A DNA stretch of 64,000 bases, from assembly GCA_023213395.1 (NCBI GenBank), contig CM041465.1:237405741-237469740 (forward strand). The letters run 5' to 3'. Under the pieces are notes generated by a model that was not told where the DNA came from, did not search any database, and saw only the letters and a program-made list of their open reading frames with translations. The stretch is from Cycas panzhihuaensis. Taxonomy: Eukaryota > Cycadophyta. Below are positions 35,349-46,161 of the stretch, one piece after another (positions within the stretch are counted from its first letter, which is position 1; each line of letters starts with the position of its first letter). A program made the position numbers and the translations under genes.

Positions 35349-36546
35349 CTAATACATTATAAAATAAGAGTAACATAAGAAACTTACTAAAGGTGATAGA
35401 GATCAATAAAGGGCTAGGTTTTAGTGAAACATATATTTGCAAGCAACCACTAACAACCAAGTGAAGGCATACATATACAATATCTCCTATACATATTAGT
35501 GTTAAAAATTAGTAAGTAAATATGAAATCAAATCTAGTAAAAGAGGGTGAAAGGGAGCCTTAGATTGGCTCATATTCCCTAAATATAGTTGGCTTCCCAA
35601 GTTGTACTTGGGTGCCACCTCCCCCTTGAAACAACACCAATAGAACAATGAGTAAGAAAGGGAGAAAAAGGAAGGATATTTAAGGGGAAATAATATCAAA
35701 CAATAAACACCCTACTAGATGGCAAAAGCACAACATGTAAGAAGATGAAACAACTAAGAAATAAAGTCACCAAAGTAAGAGAAAAGATTACCTTATCCCA
35801 AGAGAATGAAGATGGCCAATGGCTACCAATGCTCCTCTCAAAGGGTCTCTAATGCTATTAAGAAGGATGTGTCTAAAGATGCAATAAGAAAATAATGGTA
35901 TAGAACAAGGGTTGTCTAATTCTCTTAGAATTTTGGCAGCATAATGATGTAGTATCACCTATCAACTTCCACCCATTTTCAATGAAATTTTTGGGAGATT
36001 TATAGATGAGGATAGAGGTGAGAAGGGTAGTTTTTAGTCCATAATATAGGAGAAAATAAGGAGATAAATCCATGAATCATGTTCATAGATTTGGCTCAAA
36101 AACCACATGGGAAGATGGATTTAGGTGTGATTTGGCTTCTTGAGCCACCGAAATCTAACAAGAACCATTCTAGGATTAACACAAGTTGCCCATAACTAAT
36201 AGAGGAGTAATAAATGAGTTGCCTACTATCCTTAGGTTTATTTTTGAGTTAGTAATAGTCATACCATGAAGATATTTATGGTACCACTGAGAACTTCATG
36301 TTACTACAAGGAACTCTATGGTACTACTAATTATGATAGCACATTAATAAATGATAGTTTCATGGGAAGAAAAGAGAGTAGGTTAATTGCTAATTAATAT
36401 GGTATGCCAAAGAGGTCATGGAACAACCCAAATAGAGAGAAAATTGGAGGGAGAAAGGTCAAAATCTAATTAAAATGGGGATAAAATAATATAAAATAAA
36501 GGATATAATAGCAAACAATATAACAATAAGGTAAAGAGTCAAAAAG
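35349..36546 (-). repeat. RT-D 5' LTR, outer part (between RT-E and copia RT-F)
   Basis: This AT-rich, gene-free piece continues the RT-D LTR on the far side of RT-E. It contains a decayed GGTAC repeat (ATGGTACCACTGAG, 36262-36330) and a block GAGCCTTAGATTGGCTC (35553-35569) resembling the second family block. It ends where the copia LTR begins, so the outermost few hundred bases of this LTR should lie beyond RT-F, RT-G and RT-H, off-window. Confidence 0.55.
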
Positions 36547-37208
36547 TGTTAGATAATGTGACAACAATATTTTAGAGGCTAAAATTTTGACAAGTTGGTA
36601 GCGCAGTTTCCCCCCTAAACTTTTGTAGCAAGTTCCAAGGGGGGCGGGAGCCCCCCTTGGCTGGGGGAGTGTTGGGGGGTTGGAACCCCTCCTGTAAAGA
36701 GGGGGTTCATGGGCAATAGCCCCTGACCCCAAAAAGAAAACTAGCACTAAAAAGCATACTAAATTGTAAAGAGAATTAGGGTTGTTCACTCAAAATACCC
36801 TAAATTCTATTATTAAGATTTGTGCCTTGTATGACTCTCTCATATAGATTGATTTAGGTGTTTTTTTATCATGTTGATGGTGTTTGATGTATTGGATGTA
36901 TTGTAAAGAGTTGGGTGGCTGGTTGTTGTTGTTGTGAGCATTCTGCTATAGATTATATACATTTCTCTATTCTTTGATAATAAAGATCAATACCTTTCCT
37001 ATGTGGATGTTTCTCTAGCACATTGTTAGGGTTTTACCATATTATATCAGGTTTATATGTGATGCTTAGCTTTCTTATTCATTTTATTATATTATCTCTA
37101 GTTTAAGAACTTGAATGTTAAATTTTAGTTTTGATTCCCATAACTAGATGTAAAATAGTTTAGATCTTTGTGGTAGTTTCTGGTTATTGGGATCTTGTCT
37201 TCTCAACA
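36547..37208 (+). repeat. 5' LTR of copia RT-F
   Basis: It starts TGTTAGATAATG and ends CTCTTCTCAACA-type sequence (TTCTCAACA, 37200-37208), giving TGTT...AACA ends. Two bases later the PBS follows. It contains a GC-rich hairpin-like stretch (AAGGGGGGCGGGAGCCCCCCTTGG, 36636-36660, in two parts) and GTTGGGGGGTTGGAACCCC, typical of U3/R regions of plant copia LTRs. Confidence 0.85.
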
Positions 37209-37210
37209 AG

Positions 37211-37222
37211 TGGTATCAGAGC
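37211..37222 (+). promoter_or_regulatory. Primer-binding site of RT-F
   Basis: TGGTATCAGAGC is the standard plant copia primer-binding site complementary to the 3' end of initiator tRNA-Met. It is placed two bases after the LTR end. Confidence 0.95.
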
Positions 37223-37280
37223 CACTTTTATTTTTGCAATGAGTTTTTGAAGGTTTTAGTATCATCTTTTTCTATACCAA

Positions 37281-38324
37281 ATGGTGAAACTGGTAAATAC
37301 AAAGTTTGAGATGGAGAAATTCAATGATAATAATAACTTCAAGTTGTGGAAGTTGAAAGCGTATGATGTTCTAGTACAACAAGATTTGTAGAGAGATCTT
37401 GCAGGGAAATTGAAGAAACTTGTAGGGATGGATAATGATGAATGGGATGATCTAGATAAAAGGGATCTTAACATAATATGATTATACTTGGTAGATAAAG
37501 ATCTATTTAACATCACAAGGGAGTAGATAACAATAGGATTATGGACCCAGTTGGAAGGCTTGTATATGACCAAATCAACGATGAATCAAATCTACTTAAA
37601 GAGGCAATTGTACTCATTACAAATGAAGGAATATACAAAAATTACTCACCATTTAAATGTTTTCAATACTCTTATTTTCTAGTTGGCTAGTATCGATATG
37701 ACAATTAAGGATGAGAACAAGGTTCTTACCTCGTTATGTTCATTACCAAAATCTTGGGATAATATTGTCACCTTAATTAGTTTTAGCACTATAAATGAAT
37801 TAGAATATGATTATGTTGTCAGTTCTTTGCTAATGGAAGAAGTGAGGAGGAAGTCTAGTCTTGAAACCTCCATACTAAAAGCTATGATAATAAGGGGTAG
37901 AACAATTGAGAGAGGACCAAGATCTAGGGACACATCAAGGTCAAAGTCAAAAGGCATGAAAAGTAAGCTCAGATCTTGGCATTGTAATAATATAAGTCAC
38001 CTCAAGAAGGATTGCTACAAAAGGAAGGAGTTCTAGAAAAAGGAAGATCTTGCCAAGGAGCCTAATTAGGTGGAATTGAATCAAGGTGTAGATGATGATG
38101 TCTTAGTTTCTTATAATGTTTCCCATTATCACCATGATTGGTTATTAGATTCGAGAGATTCATACCACATGTGTCCACACAAGAGTTGGTTATCATCCTA
38201 CCAACCTTTTGATGGTCGTGATGTACTTATGGGAAATAAAGTTTCTTATAAGACAATGGGTATTGGTAGCATCATAATTAAAATGTTTCATGGTGTAGTG
38301 AGAATATTAACTAAAGTTAGACAT
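37281..38324 (+). pseudogene. gag and protease start of copia RT-F
   Basis: One frame runs from the ATG at 37281 to the break at 38324 with several stops. The UBN2-type gag is recognisable: FNDNNNFKLWKLKAYDVLVQQ, LTSLCSLPKSWDNIV and YDYVVSSLLMEE. The zinc knuckle reads SWHCNNISHLKKDCYKR (about 37972-38022), so the first Cys of C-x2-C-x4-H-x4-C is lost. The protease begins WLLDSRDSYHMCPHKSW (38140-38190), where the active-site DSG is DSR. VLMGNKVSYKTMGIGSI follows. Gag forms the particle and protease would process it. Confidence 0.9.
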
Positions 38325-41138
38325 TAGATCCGCGTCTACGGGATGGTCACTATGCTTGATAGGAATTGAGGTGGTTAATAGCTAAAGTTAGGGGTATGAA
38401 TGGAGAACTATAAGCAAAAGGGAACACCACATAGGGTGTCCGTGCACTAGAGTGCAAGTTCAGAACCTGCGAATGATGCCCAACTACCTTGGAGTAGCTT
38501 TTAAATATGAGAGGGAAGACACATGTAGGGGTATCCTGGGTGGTCTCAAAGAGGAAGGTCCTCCCACCCTTGGATGGCCAGAAGGGAAGAGGAGGAATCC
38601 TCAATGGAGAGGTTCCTATGATAAAGGAACACATGACGGAAGGGTATAGGAAAAGGGCCTAGGATGAACATAGGTAGGATTCCCAAGGCTAATTGGTCTA
38701 AGCAAATCTAACCAAGGGAAGGAATAAAGAAAAGAGGCTAAAAGCTACTCTCTCTTTCTCTCTCTCTTTCATTCAACAACTAAAGGGCAAGAGAAAAAAG
38801 AACAAGCGTCTTATATGCATTTAAGCAAGCAACTAAATGAAGTGCAACTATGGGTACTTTTAGGCTAGATAGGAGAAAGAGGGAGAAATGTAGTCCCTAC
38901 TATGCCCTTTTCCTATGAAGAACAAGCATACAACACACTTATGCAAAATGAATAGAAGTAGCTAATGTATTACCTTTTTTGCTTTTATGTGATCTATTAA
39001 ACAAATGCAATAGATTTTAGATAAGAGTAAAAAGGAAAAGAGGTGGATAGAGAGGGACGATACATACCCAGAAAGTATAGCAGTTGATGAAGAACCTCAC
39101 TTATGCACAACATATGCCCTCTCGTCAATAGTTGATGCATGGCCAAAATTGGTGTGGAGAAAGAAGGAACTTCCTTACTTTCCCCTTACAAAAGACAAAG
39201 CGAAATGGAAAAGCAAGTAAATGCACCTAGAAGTAAGCAAAACGGAAGAGAGAAGAAGGGTGAAGGCTTACCCGAAGTCAGGTGTCCTTCGTCTTTATAG
39301 ATGTTGCTCCAAACCTACATCCACAAGAGTCTTGCCCTTCTAAGAAGGGGCTACAAGAAACTATATATGCAAATATATGTAATATGAATGCTGAAATATT
39401 ATATTTTAGGTTAGAGTAACTACTGCTGAAAATAATTATGCTTTCCTTAAAGTAAAACCACACATACCAAGCAATAAGGGAAAGGGTAGCCTCAGGATGG
39501 CAAAAACCCTCCGCTAAAGGTTCTCTACATAGCCTTAAAGTACAATAAGATAAGGGTTTTATGACAGTCTATAGACATCCAATAAGCATCGGGATGAATG
39601 GAGTAAGATGTAGGAGAGATGCTAAGGTAACGAAGTTGCTATAAATAGTGAACCACCACATAAGATCTTACCAAAGATCCTAATGGATACCAGGCAAGTC
39701 TAGGGGCATGAAGAAGGCCCAAAAGAAGGGAATAAAGTCCTAGAATCAATGCAGTAAGGGCTACGTACACTGATATCCAACGCAAGCCAAGGTTCCACCC
39801 ACTCCTAGTTACCTCAAGAAAAGCATGGGTGCAGGAGAAGAAAGACAGGAAGGGGTTTGCCCTTGAGGAGTAGGTCTGATTGGGAAGGATCCTACCTTAC
39901 TCCCTTCACCCAGTCCTTGTGAGCCTTCTCCCACATCTTCCTTGAAGAAAACCAATTGAGAAATGGGATGGAAATCAAAGGATATGGAGCCAAACACAAG
40001 GAAAGATAATCTTCACTACAGCCAAAGGGCAAAAGAGAGGAAAAATACACTTTAAAATAAGTTCTAATGGAACAAATGCATATTAAATCATAAAAATAAG
40101 ATAAAGGGTACCTACTGGGCTGAGTTTAGGGTGAATTTTCCCCTGCAACTAGCAAAAGAGAGTAGGTCCTTTAGGGTTTGCACGGTGTTTCCCAAAGGGG
40201 GGCTATAGAGAACACTTGTTGGGTGAAGTTGGAGAAGAACCATAGAAATCTTGCTTGGAGATGCCTGGAAGTGAGTCTCCTAGCATAACACAAAGCTGCT
40301 GCAGGTAGGTCCTAAGATGGAATAGTAGGAACCACAGAGTTACAGGTGCACCTATGGAGGAGAGGAGGGAGAGAGCAGAAAAACAACAGTAGAGTGTGAT
40401 GTTGGAGAGCCAAGAGGTGTGAAATGATGAACGTTTTGGGATTTATACTCATCTCAACCCCAATCGAGTGATTAGGGTGTGAATAGGGCTGAGTTAGGCA
40501 CTTGTCCACATGGCAATTCTGCTAAAAAAGTGAAAATTACCATGACATATGTAAAAAATAAAGTGCAACAATCACACCATGGTAAACTTTGCGGTACTGC
40601 GGTAAACTTCGCGGTATTGCTTAGTTTACAATGATGTGAGACCAAAAAGCCAAAATGGAAATGGTTAAGGTTCTAGGAGCCCAAAAAAGGAGCTGTGGTA
40701 GGCCTAGGAGGGGATGGCCCTCCTATTTAGGTGGTTAGGGACAGTCTGGAAGGCATATGAACTAGACTAAATGAAGCATCAAGGGCTAAAGTTCCCAAAA
40801 ATGTCATGATAGGGACACAAGGTCAGGGTATGAACAAATTATATAAGTCAAGTGAGGCTTGAGGTGATGTGGAGGTAGCATAGAGGGTAGTAGAGTGCCA
40901 TGGGGATGCCTACCTTGTGGAAAGGTAGGTCCTGTGGGTCGTCACAAGCTAAGAGTATGACAAGAAGCATAATCAAGTAGTAGATGTAAGGTGATCAAAT
41001 AAATGTAGTAGTGAATCATGCAATAAGGCAATACTCCTATCTACCTTTCCAAAGAAATAGTAAAAGTGAAAAGGGAGAAGCATACCTATGCTTACTTGAG
41101 TCAACCTATCCATATCCATTTATGGTAGTTGGGAAACA
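38325..41138 (-). repeat. 3' LTR of RT-G
   Basis: On the minus strand it starts TGTTTCCCAACTACCATAAATGG (41138 downward). It ends at 38325 with GTAGACGCGGATCTA, matching the RT-H LTR ends. The GGTAC block is at 40575-40630, with two tandem units GGTAAACTTTGCGGTACTGC and GGTAAACTTCGCGGTATTGC. TATAAAT on the minus strand lies at 40447-40441, and TAGCCTCAGGATGGCA at 39487-39502. The left flank GACAT (38320-38324) is the candidate target duplication in the copia protease. Confidence 0.88.
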
Positions 41139-41152
41139 TTGCCCCCTTGGCA
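41139..41152 (-). promoter_or_regulatory. Polypurine tract of RT-G
   Basis: On the minus strand GCCAAGGGGGCAA directly precedes the LTR start TGTTTCCC. It is the same tract as ACCAAGGGGGCAG of RT-H (57372-57384) and TGCCAAGGGGACAC of RT-C. It would prime plus-strand DNA synthesis. Confidence 0.85.
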
Positions 41153-41539
41153 ACAGAGCCTCGCCACTTGGAAACATGGTACGATGGCAAATGTTGGTAA
41201 TAAACTGTCAGCAGCACATGTGTATATATACATATCAATCATAGGCAAAACAAGAGCTAAGGGTGCTAGTGAGTGTCATGGCCGAACACGTGGATATGAG
41301 GACAGGGGTGGAGACAACATAGGGGCTACCTATGTGCCACCCAAGAATCGATTAGAAGCTAAGAAAGATGAGAGGGCTACCCCCATCGTAAGAGTGCAAA
41401 GAGAAGTGCATGATAATATCAAGAGAAAGAGTAAACGAGCAAACCTAATAGTCATCATAGTTTAACCTCATTAGTAGCTAGCTTTCAGAGGTATGAACAG
41501 ATCGCAAAGTGAGATGAAAGATAGCCTGAGACTTGGGCT

Positions 41540-41985
41540 ACAGGGCAACTGAGCAAGTCTCAGGGGCAGTCAACAAGAAGAGGAAGGCGACACTCAAGGA
41601 TGAGGTGAACGAGGATGTCTGTGTCAGCATTGAGAGATCGAGGGATGTGTCAGATGTTGACAAACTGAAAATAAGCCAACAGGGACCTAGTTATCGAAGC
41701 GAGGGCTCTCAAGCATGGACATCGCACCTAGTAAACCTAGGTGAGATGGGACACCACCACGTAGGAGTCACAAAGAAGGACAATAGATCCATGATGAAAG
41801 TGGAGTGCATCGGTGAGGTCTTCAATAATGATCGTGTACTTAGCTTCGTTATTGGTGGCCTCGGGGAGAAAGATTTTGGAGCATAGAAAATCATGTTTGG
41901 AAGGGTTATAAAGAATCCATACGATAGTGGAGGGGCTAGGATCACTGTGACTTTTACTGTCAGTGAAGATGAAGAGAGTCATGGA
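41540..41985 (-). pseudogene. Additional RNase H of RT-G
   Basis: The frame begins ATG near 41982: LFIFTDSKSHSDPSPS, with the first Asp kept. It continues PEATNNEAKYTIIIEDL (Glu), LLCDSYVVVSHL (Asp) and, further on, a degenerate LNADTDVLVHLI block. The order and length match RT-H and RT-E. ATG is preceded by TTTTCTCTACTGAG, a possible splice acceptor seen in similar form in all three copies. It lies on the far side of the antisense PMD-like gene from integrase. Confidence 0.75.
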
Positions 41986-42531
41986 CGAGAAAGGAAAGTA
42001 TCTCAGTAGAGAAAACGTATAATAGAGTCAGAGTCAAAGCAAAAGAGGCTCGTATGGCTAGTAATAGTGGTCACGAAGAGTAGGAGGACCTAACAATGAG
42101 GCTACCCAATGATAGGAGTAGGCTATCCAACCACTAGTAGAGAGTGGGCAGCAAAAGGGCACCCTGGGATGCGAAAGGTTGCTTAAGAAAGCAAAGGATG
42201 ATCCTAAACAGGGGGAGCATTCCCTTTAGAGACCCTAGAGGTAGGAATAGGATGCAAAATTGAGTCTAGGATGGCGAAACGAGCCAAATGAGTATAAACT
42301 CGAGCATACATGGGAGTGGCACATAAAACAAGATAGAAGGGCCCTAGCAAAAAATGCATTGGTGAGGTGCCATTAATGCACTTGAGGAAATAAGAAAAAC
42401 AGAGGCTATAGAAGTGTAATGGGAAATAGGGCCAAAAGGTAATCATGATTGGGGATGAGAAACGATCTCAAGAGCTACCTTAAAAGTGAAAATGGAGAAA
42501 GTACCTGTCGGGTCCCCACTTATATAAGGAA
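41986..42531. other. Spacer between extra RNase H and antisense gene promoter in RT-G
   Basis: This corresponds to RT-H 55997-56536 and RT-E 24900-25320. It contains the shared runs GGGCACCCTGGGATGCG and ACGAGCCAAATGAGTATAAACTCG. The TATAAACTCGAGCATACATGGGA stretch (42294-42316, in two parts) is conserved in all three elements. No gene is seen. Confidence 0.6.
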
Positions 42532-42540
42532 AACCAATGA
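42532..42540 (+). promoter_or_regulatory. TATA box of the antisense PMD-like gene (RT-G)
   Basis: TATATAAGG occurs in the same place in RT-H (minus strand, 55996-55988), about 180-190 bp before a conserved splice donor. Conservation in two diverged copies on the strand of the antisense gene suggests a real promoter. No counterpart is present in RT-E, which lacks the gene. Confidence 0.6.
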
Positions 42541-43250
42541 AAATAGGATTCATTTTCACGGGCTCACGAATGAATCCAGAGCCCTTTCCTTACATAGTGG
42601 AGCACCACCCAACTTTAGAGGCATGCAGAGGGAGATTCATCCATTAGATCATGACCAAGAGACAGTCATCGAGACCAGGACGACAAGATGGCAACAACAT
42701 GACCAGATCTAGTGAGTGGATCGTCAAAACCCTACCCCATCTTGTGATTTGAAGTTCGTTGCTTTTTATTACTTTTATATAGTTTTTTGTGGCCCATATG
42801 GGTAAAAAATAATCTCTAGGAGTCCAAACTGGACCCAGAGAGAGGCAGGACCAGCGCATTAGGTAGCCCTAGTCTTAGTGGGCCTAGTTATGGCCCACTT
42901 TAGAATTTTTTTTTGGGTTTTTTGGGTGAAAAATCCCCCTTTTGGGGGGGTGACATTCACACCGCGGTAAAGATCATGGTGCCGTGATCTTTACCACGGG
43001 TCCCCAATCACCACGGGACCTAGGCCAAACTCCATGGTACTGCAAAGTTTGGTGCAGTACAAAGGTAGGGCTGATGAAAAATAAAGATGGGGACCCAAGG
43101 GTCCCCAAATCTCAACCGAATGAGGCTGATAGACAGTTCAGAGGATGTGGGGGTGAGCATGAGTCAGAGTTTGACTTATTTCATGGTGTTTTTCAGGTAG
43201 TGATCATAGTAGAGAACTGCGAGAATATAGGTATGGCCATGCTAAGTTTC
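42541..43250 (+). pseudogene. Antisense PMD-like gene of RT-G: exon 1, intron 1 and start of exon 2
   Basis: This runs opposite to RT-G gag-pol. Exon 1 (about 42565-42711) ends ATCTA before the donor GTGAGT (42712). Intron 1 (42712-43196, 485 bp) ends in a pyrimidine-rich TTTTTCAG. Exon 2 starts at 43197 and gives VENCENIGMAMLSF before RT-H interrupts at 43250. The frame resumes exactly at 60132 once RT-H and one GTTTC are removed. Intron 1 carries a GGTAC/accgcggtaaa repeat (42961-43060) like the LTR block. The exon-1 start codon is unclear in this copy. The gene model is inference from two aligned copies. Confidence 0.6.
43246..43250. repeat. Target-site duplication of RT-H (left copy)
   Basis: GTTTC precedes the LTR start at 43251 and equals 60127-60131 after the other LTR. 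Confidence 0.93.
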
Positions 43251-45994
43251 TATTTCCTGGCTACCAGGAATGGATATGAACAAATCAACTCAGGTAAGCT
43301 TAGGTATGCTTCTCCCTTTTCACTTACATCATTTTGTTGGAAAGGTTGACAAAAGCATCGCCTCTCTGCATGACTGCTTGCTTTATTTTACGTGATTACT
43401 TTGTATTTTGTTGCCTGTTCATGCTGCTTATCATATCATGAGCCTGTGATGACCTAGCGGGACCTACCTTTCCATAAGGTAAGCATCCCCATGGCACTAT
43501 ACGACCTTCCGTGCTATCTCCATGCTGTCTCAGTTCCCTTTTTGGTTCATATGAGCTGTTCATACCCCTGCCTTGACTTCATTTTGGGATCTTTGCTTAT
43601 TGATGTTTGGCCGCCTCTATCCAACTGCTTTCTAGACTATCTGAGCCACCTAGACAGGAGGGCTATCCCCTCCCAGGCCTGTCAAATCATCTCCTAGAGC
43701 TCTCATAACCCAGAATTCTACCATTATGGATTTTTGGTCTCGCACTGCTGTAAACTTAGTGGTACCACAAAGTTTACCGCGATACCACGAAGTTTACCAC
43801 GGTGTGATTATCATCAATTATTTTTTAAAATCAGCTGTGGTAATTTTCATTTTTTTCGTGAAATTATCACATGGTCTCGCATCCACCTTGACCCTATTCA
43901 CACTCTATTCGTTCTCTTAGGGCTGGAGTGGGTATAAGTATTCAAACCATCATCATTTTGAGGGATTTTTAGGTCATTTTTACTCTAAAACACAACTTTT
44001 ACTGCAACTTCTGCTCTCCAGCTCCTTCTTTCATAGGTGTTTCTGTAGGCTTGTATTTCTTGCAACCTCAGGCCAGGACATGCCTGCAACTCTTTGCTCC
44101 CATGGTGGGAAGCCTCTCTCTAGGTTCCATCAAGTGTTTTTGGTGCTGCTTCCTCCACAACTCGCCTGGCAGTGCTCCTTTCAACTGTCTGTTGGATTTG
44201 CCTCCTGTTAACCCCTGTAGGGGCCCTCCTTCTTATTATTAGTAGGCCCAGATCCATCATACATCCACCTAATAGGTCTTACCAACTCTTTTCCTCCATA
44301 TTTTGGTGAGTCCCTCCCTGTTTAGATCCATTTCTTACTTTATTTACTTATTTCCTTCATTTTTCACCGTTAGAAAGCTGTCTTTCCATTGTATCATACT
44401 TGTTGCTCCTTGGCTCCACCTTCCCTCCACTGGTTTTCTTCAAGAGAATAGCAAGAGAAGAGCCCCAAGGCTAGGTGAAGAGAGTAAGGTAGGGTAGCCC
44501 TCTTTTAGTCCTTCTCTCCAAGGGTAATCCCTTCCCACCTTCTCTTCTCCCATCCCATGTTCTTCTTGAGATTACTAGGAGAGATTGAGCCCTAGGGCAG
44601 TGCTGGATTGTCAGTGTATGCAGCCACTTGCTGTGTTGATTCTAGGCCTGCTTACCTCTTATTTGGACCCCCGTAGAGTCCCCCGTGTTGTTGGGTACCC
44701 CTTGTCCTCATTAACAAGGGTTTGGGCACCGAATTGCTACCCATTGCAACTCCGCATCTCGCTTACCTCTCAACACTTTGTTGCCTTTTCCTTTGGCATC
44801 TTTGGCTATCCTTAGTGGCTTTTACCCACTACCTTGCTGTGTTTGTGAGTCGTGTAAAGATTTCAGTGGAGGGTTAGCCATCCTGAGGCTTCCCTTGGAC
44901 CATTTCACTTGGTGTCTAGCCTTGTTTAAGAGAGGGTTTGTAGAGTTTGTTGCAATAATTATCTTTCTCTAATATTCTAACGTTAATAGCACTTCTATAT
45001 ACTTGCATATACATAGATTGTCTCTTGTAGCCCCTTCTTAGAAGGGATAGGTTTGTGCATGTGCAGGTTGCCATGGTGCTCTTACAAATGTCTGAAGTGC
45101 TCAGATCCGGGTAAGGTTCTTTTGTTTTGCTCTTTACTTTCATTTTTGTTTCCTTTCTTTTTTCCTTTCGCAAGGGGAAGGTAAGGTATCCCCTCCATCA
45201 TCCATGGGCTTGGTGAGGACATGCATGGCATATGGACAAGGTCTCCTATCGACCGCTACCCTCCTGGGTATATACTTCTTTCTCTTGCCCTTGCTTTCCT
45301 TTTTGCACTTTTAGTTATGATCTATGCATTAGTTAAATAGGTCAAACATAAAAGAGAAAAGGGAATTAACATCTTTTACTCACATTTATATATTTGCACT
45401 TTACACACCACATTCACTTAGGGAAAGGACTTTAGGAGATTTTCTCTTCACCTTTTTCTCAGCTTGCAAACCCAATCCTTGCCCTTTTTGGCTTATTTTT
45501 TATTTGAGTTTGTTTGCTTGCACATGCCATATCACCCTCGCCTTTTTGGTTGAACCCTTAAGGGAGATTTTAGGATTGTTGTTTGATCCCACTCCCTTCT
45601 CCTCTTCTTGACTCTATTTGCTTGGCCAAATAACCGAGAAGATCCTAGTCGCACAGTAGGCCACTGCGTACTTTACTCCCACTTGTTTCCCTATGTCATA
45701 GGGAAACCCTTGAGGATTCTCTTCCTCCCCTTCCGGCCATCCAAGGGTGGGAGGATTTTCCTCCTAAGTCTATCCAGGCTACCTCTCTCGCTTTCCCCCT
45801 TCCTCTTTGAGGTGGGTAACCACTCTCAAGTAGTTGGGTATCATCCACATGTCTCGAACTTGTGCTCGGGTGTACGTGGTGCCCTGCATAGTACTCGCTT
45901 TGCTTGTAAGTTTCTATCTGTACCCTCGATACCATTATCGATCATCCTCATTATTCCTACTTGGCTAGGTGATTATCCCGTAGACGTGCAACCA
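43251..45994 (+). repeat. 5' LTR of RT-H
   Basis: It starts TATTTCCTGGC (ancestral TG changed to TA) and ends GTGCAACCA one base before the PBS. The GGTAC block lies at 43749-43806, with a 28-bp near-palindrome at 43750-43777. A TATA-like GTATAAGTATTCAAACC follows (TATAAG at 43933-43938). The second block TAGCCATCCTGAGGCT is at 44875-44890. Near the start is CAGGTAAGC (43290), shared with the other LTR. No gene is seen in it. Confidence 0.93.
43749..43806 (+). promoter_or_regulatory. Conserved GGTACC/GTTTACCGCGG block in U3 (representative)
   Basis: About three units of 20-21 bp built on GGTACCAC-AAGTTTACC. The first two are arranged head to head: GTAAACTTAGTGG and its reverse complement around a central GGTACC (43750-43777, one mismatched pair). 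The same block occurs 485-590 nt from the LTR start in the other seven recognised LTR copies and lies about 130-190 bp before a TATA-like box in RT-H and RT-G. Other copies: 10502-10560, 13400-13455, 14947-15010, 23556-23615, 34788-34850, 40575-40630 and 57890-57934; a decayed one is at 36262-36330. A binding-site cluster is the simplest reading. Confidence 0.7.
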
Positions 45995-45995
45995 C

Positions 45996-46161
45996 TGGTG
46001 CCAATACTAGGGATCTGCCAGTAAGGGAGCTAGTTCTCATCCCTTCCTGTTGATATTACTACCTTCTAGTGGTTCTTTCCACTTTATCTCCTTTGTTGGG
46101 CAGCCCCCAACATGCACTCCTTGTGGCTCTTTCCTTCTTCTAAAGTGTTGGCAAGCTTTGT
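45996..46161 (+). promoter_or_regulatory. Leader and primer-binding site of RT-H
   Basis: One C separates the LTR end CCA from TGGTGCCAATACTAGGGAT (45996 on). At 46095-46110 lies TTGGGCAGCCCCCAA, an inverted repeat TTGGG/CCCAA with a short loop, also present in RT-A. Such stems in leaders can serve packaging or dimerisation, but that role is inferred here. Confidence 0.6.

Larger units (their letters stand above)
36547..38324 (+). mobile_element. RT-F: Ty1/copia element, 5' part, cut by RT-G
   Basis: It has a 662-bp 5' LTR, an initiator-Met-type primer-binding site, gag and the start of protease, all in plus orientation. The sequence stops at 38324 where the RT-G 3' LTR begins, just after RILTKVRH, a conserved stretch of copia protease. 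The remainder (integrase, RT, RNase H, 3' LTR) must lie beyond the right window edge. The preceding AAAAG (36542-36546) would be the left target duplication. Confidence 0.9.

Noticed and set aside
36630-36720. GC-rich hairpin stretch as a possible terminator or tRNA
   Set aside because: It falls inside the copia LTR and lacks tRNA box A/B layout; it is typical of copia U3/R sequence.
41533-41886. 117-codon plus-strand ORF
   Set aside because: Shadow of the extra RNase H of RT-G, whose catalytic motifs are on the minus strand.
43750-43806. CRISPR-like short repeats
   Set aside because: The units are tandem or inverted without unique spacers, lie in plant LTR U3 sequence, and have no cas genes nearby.
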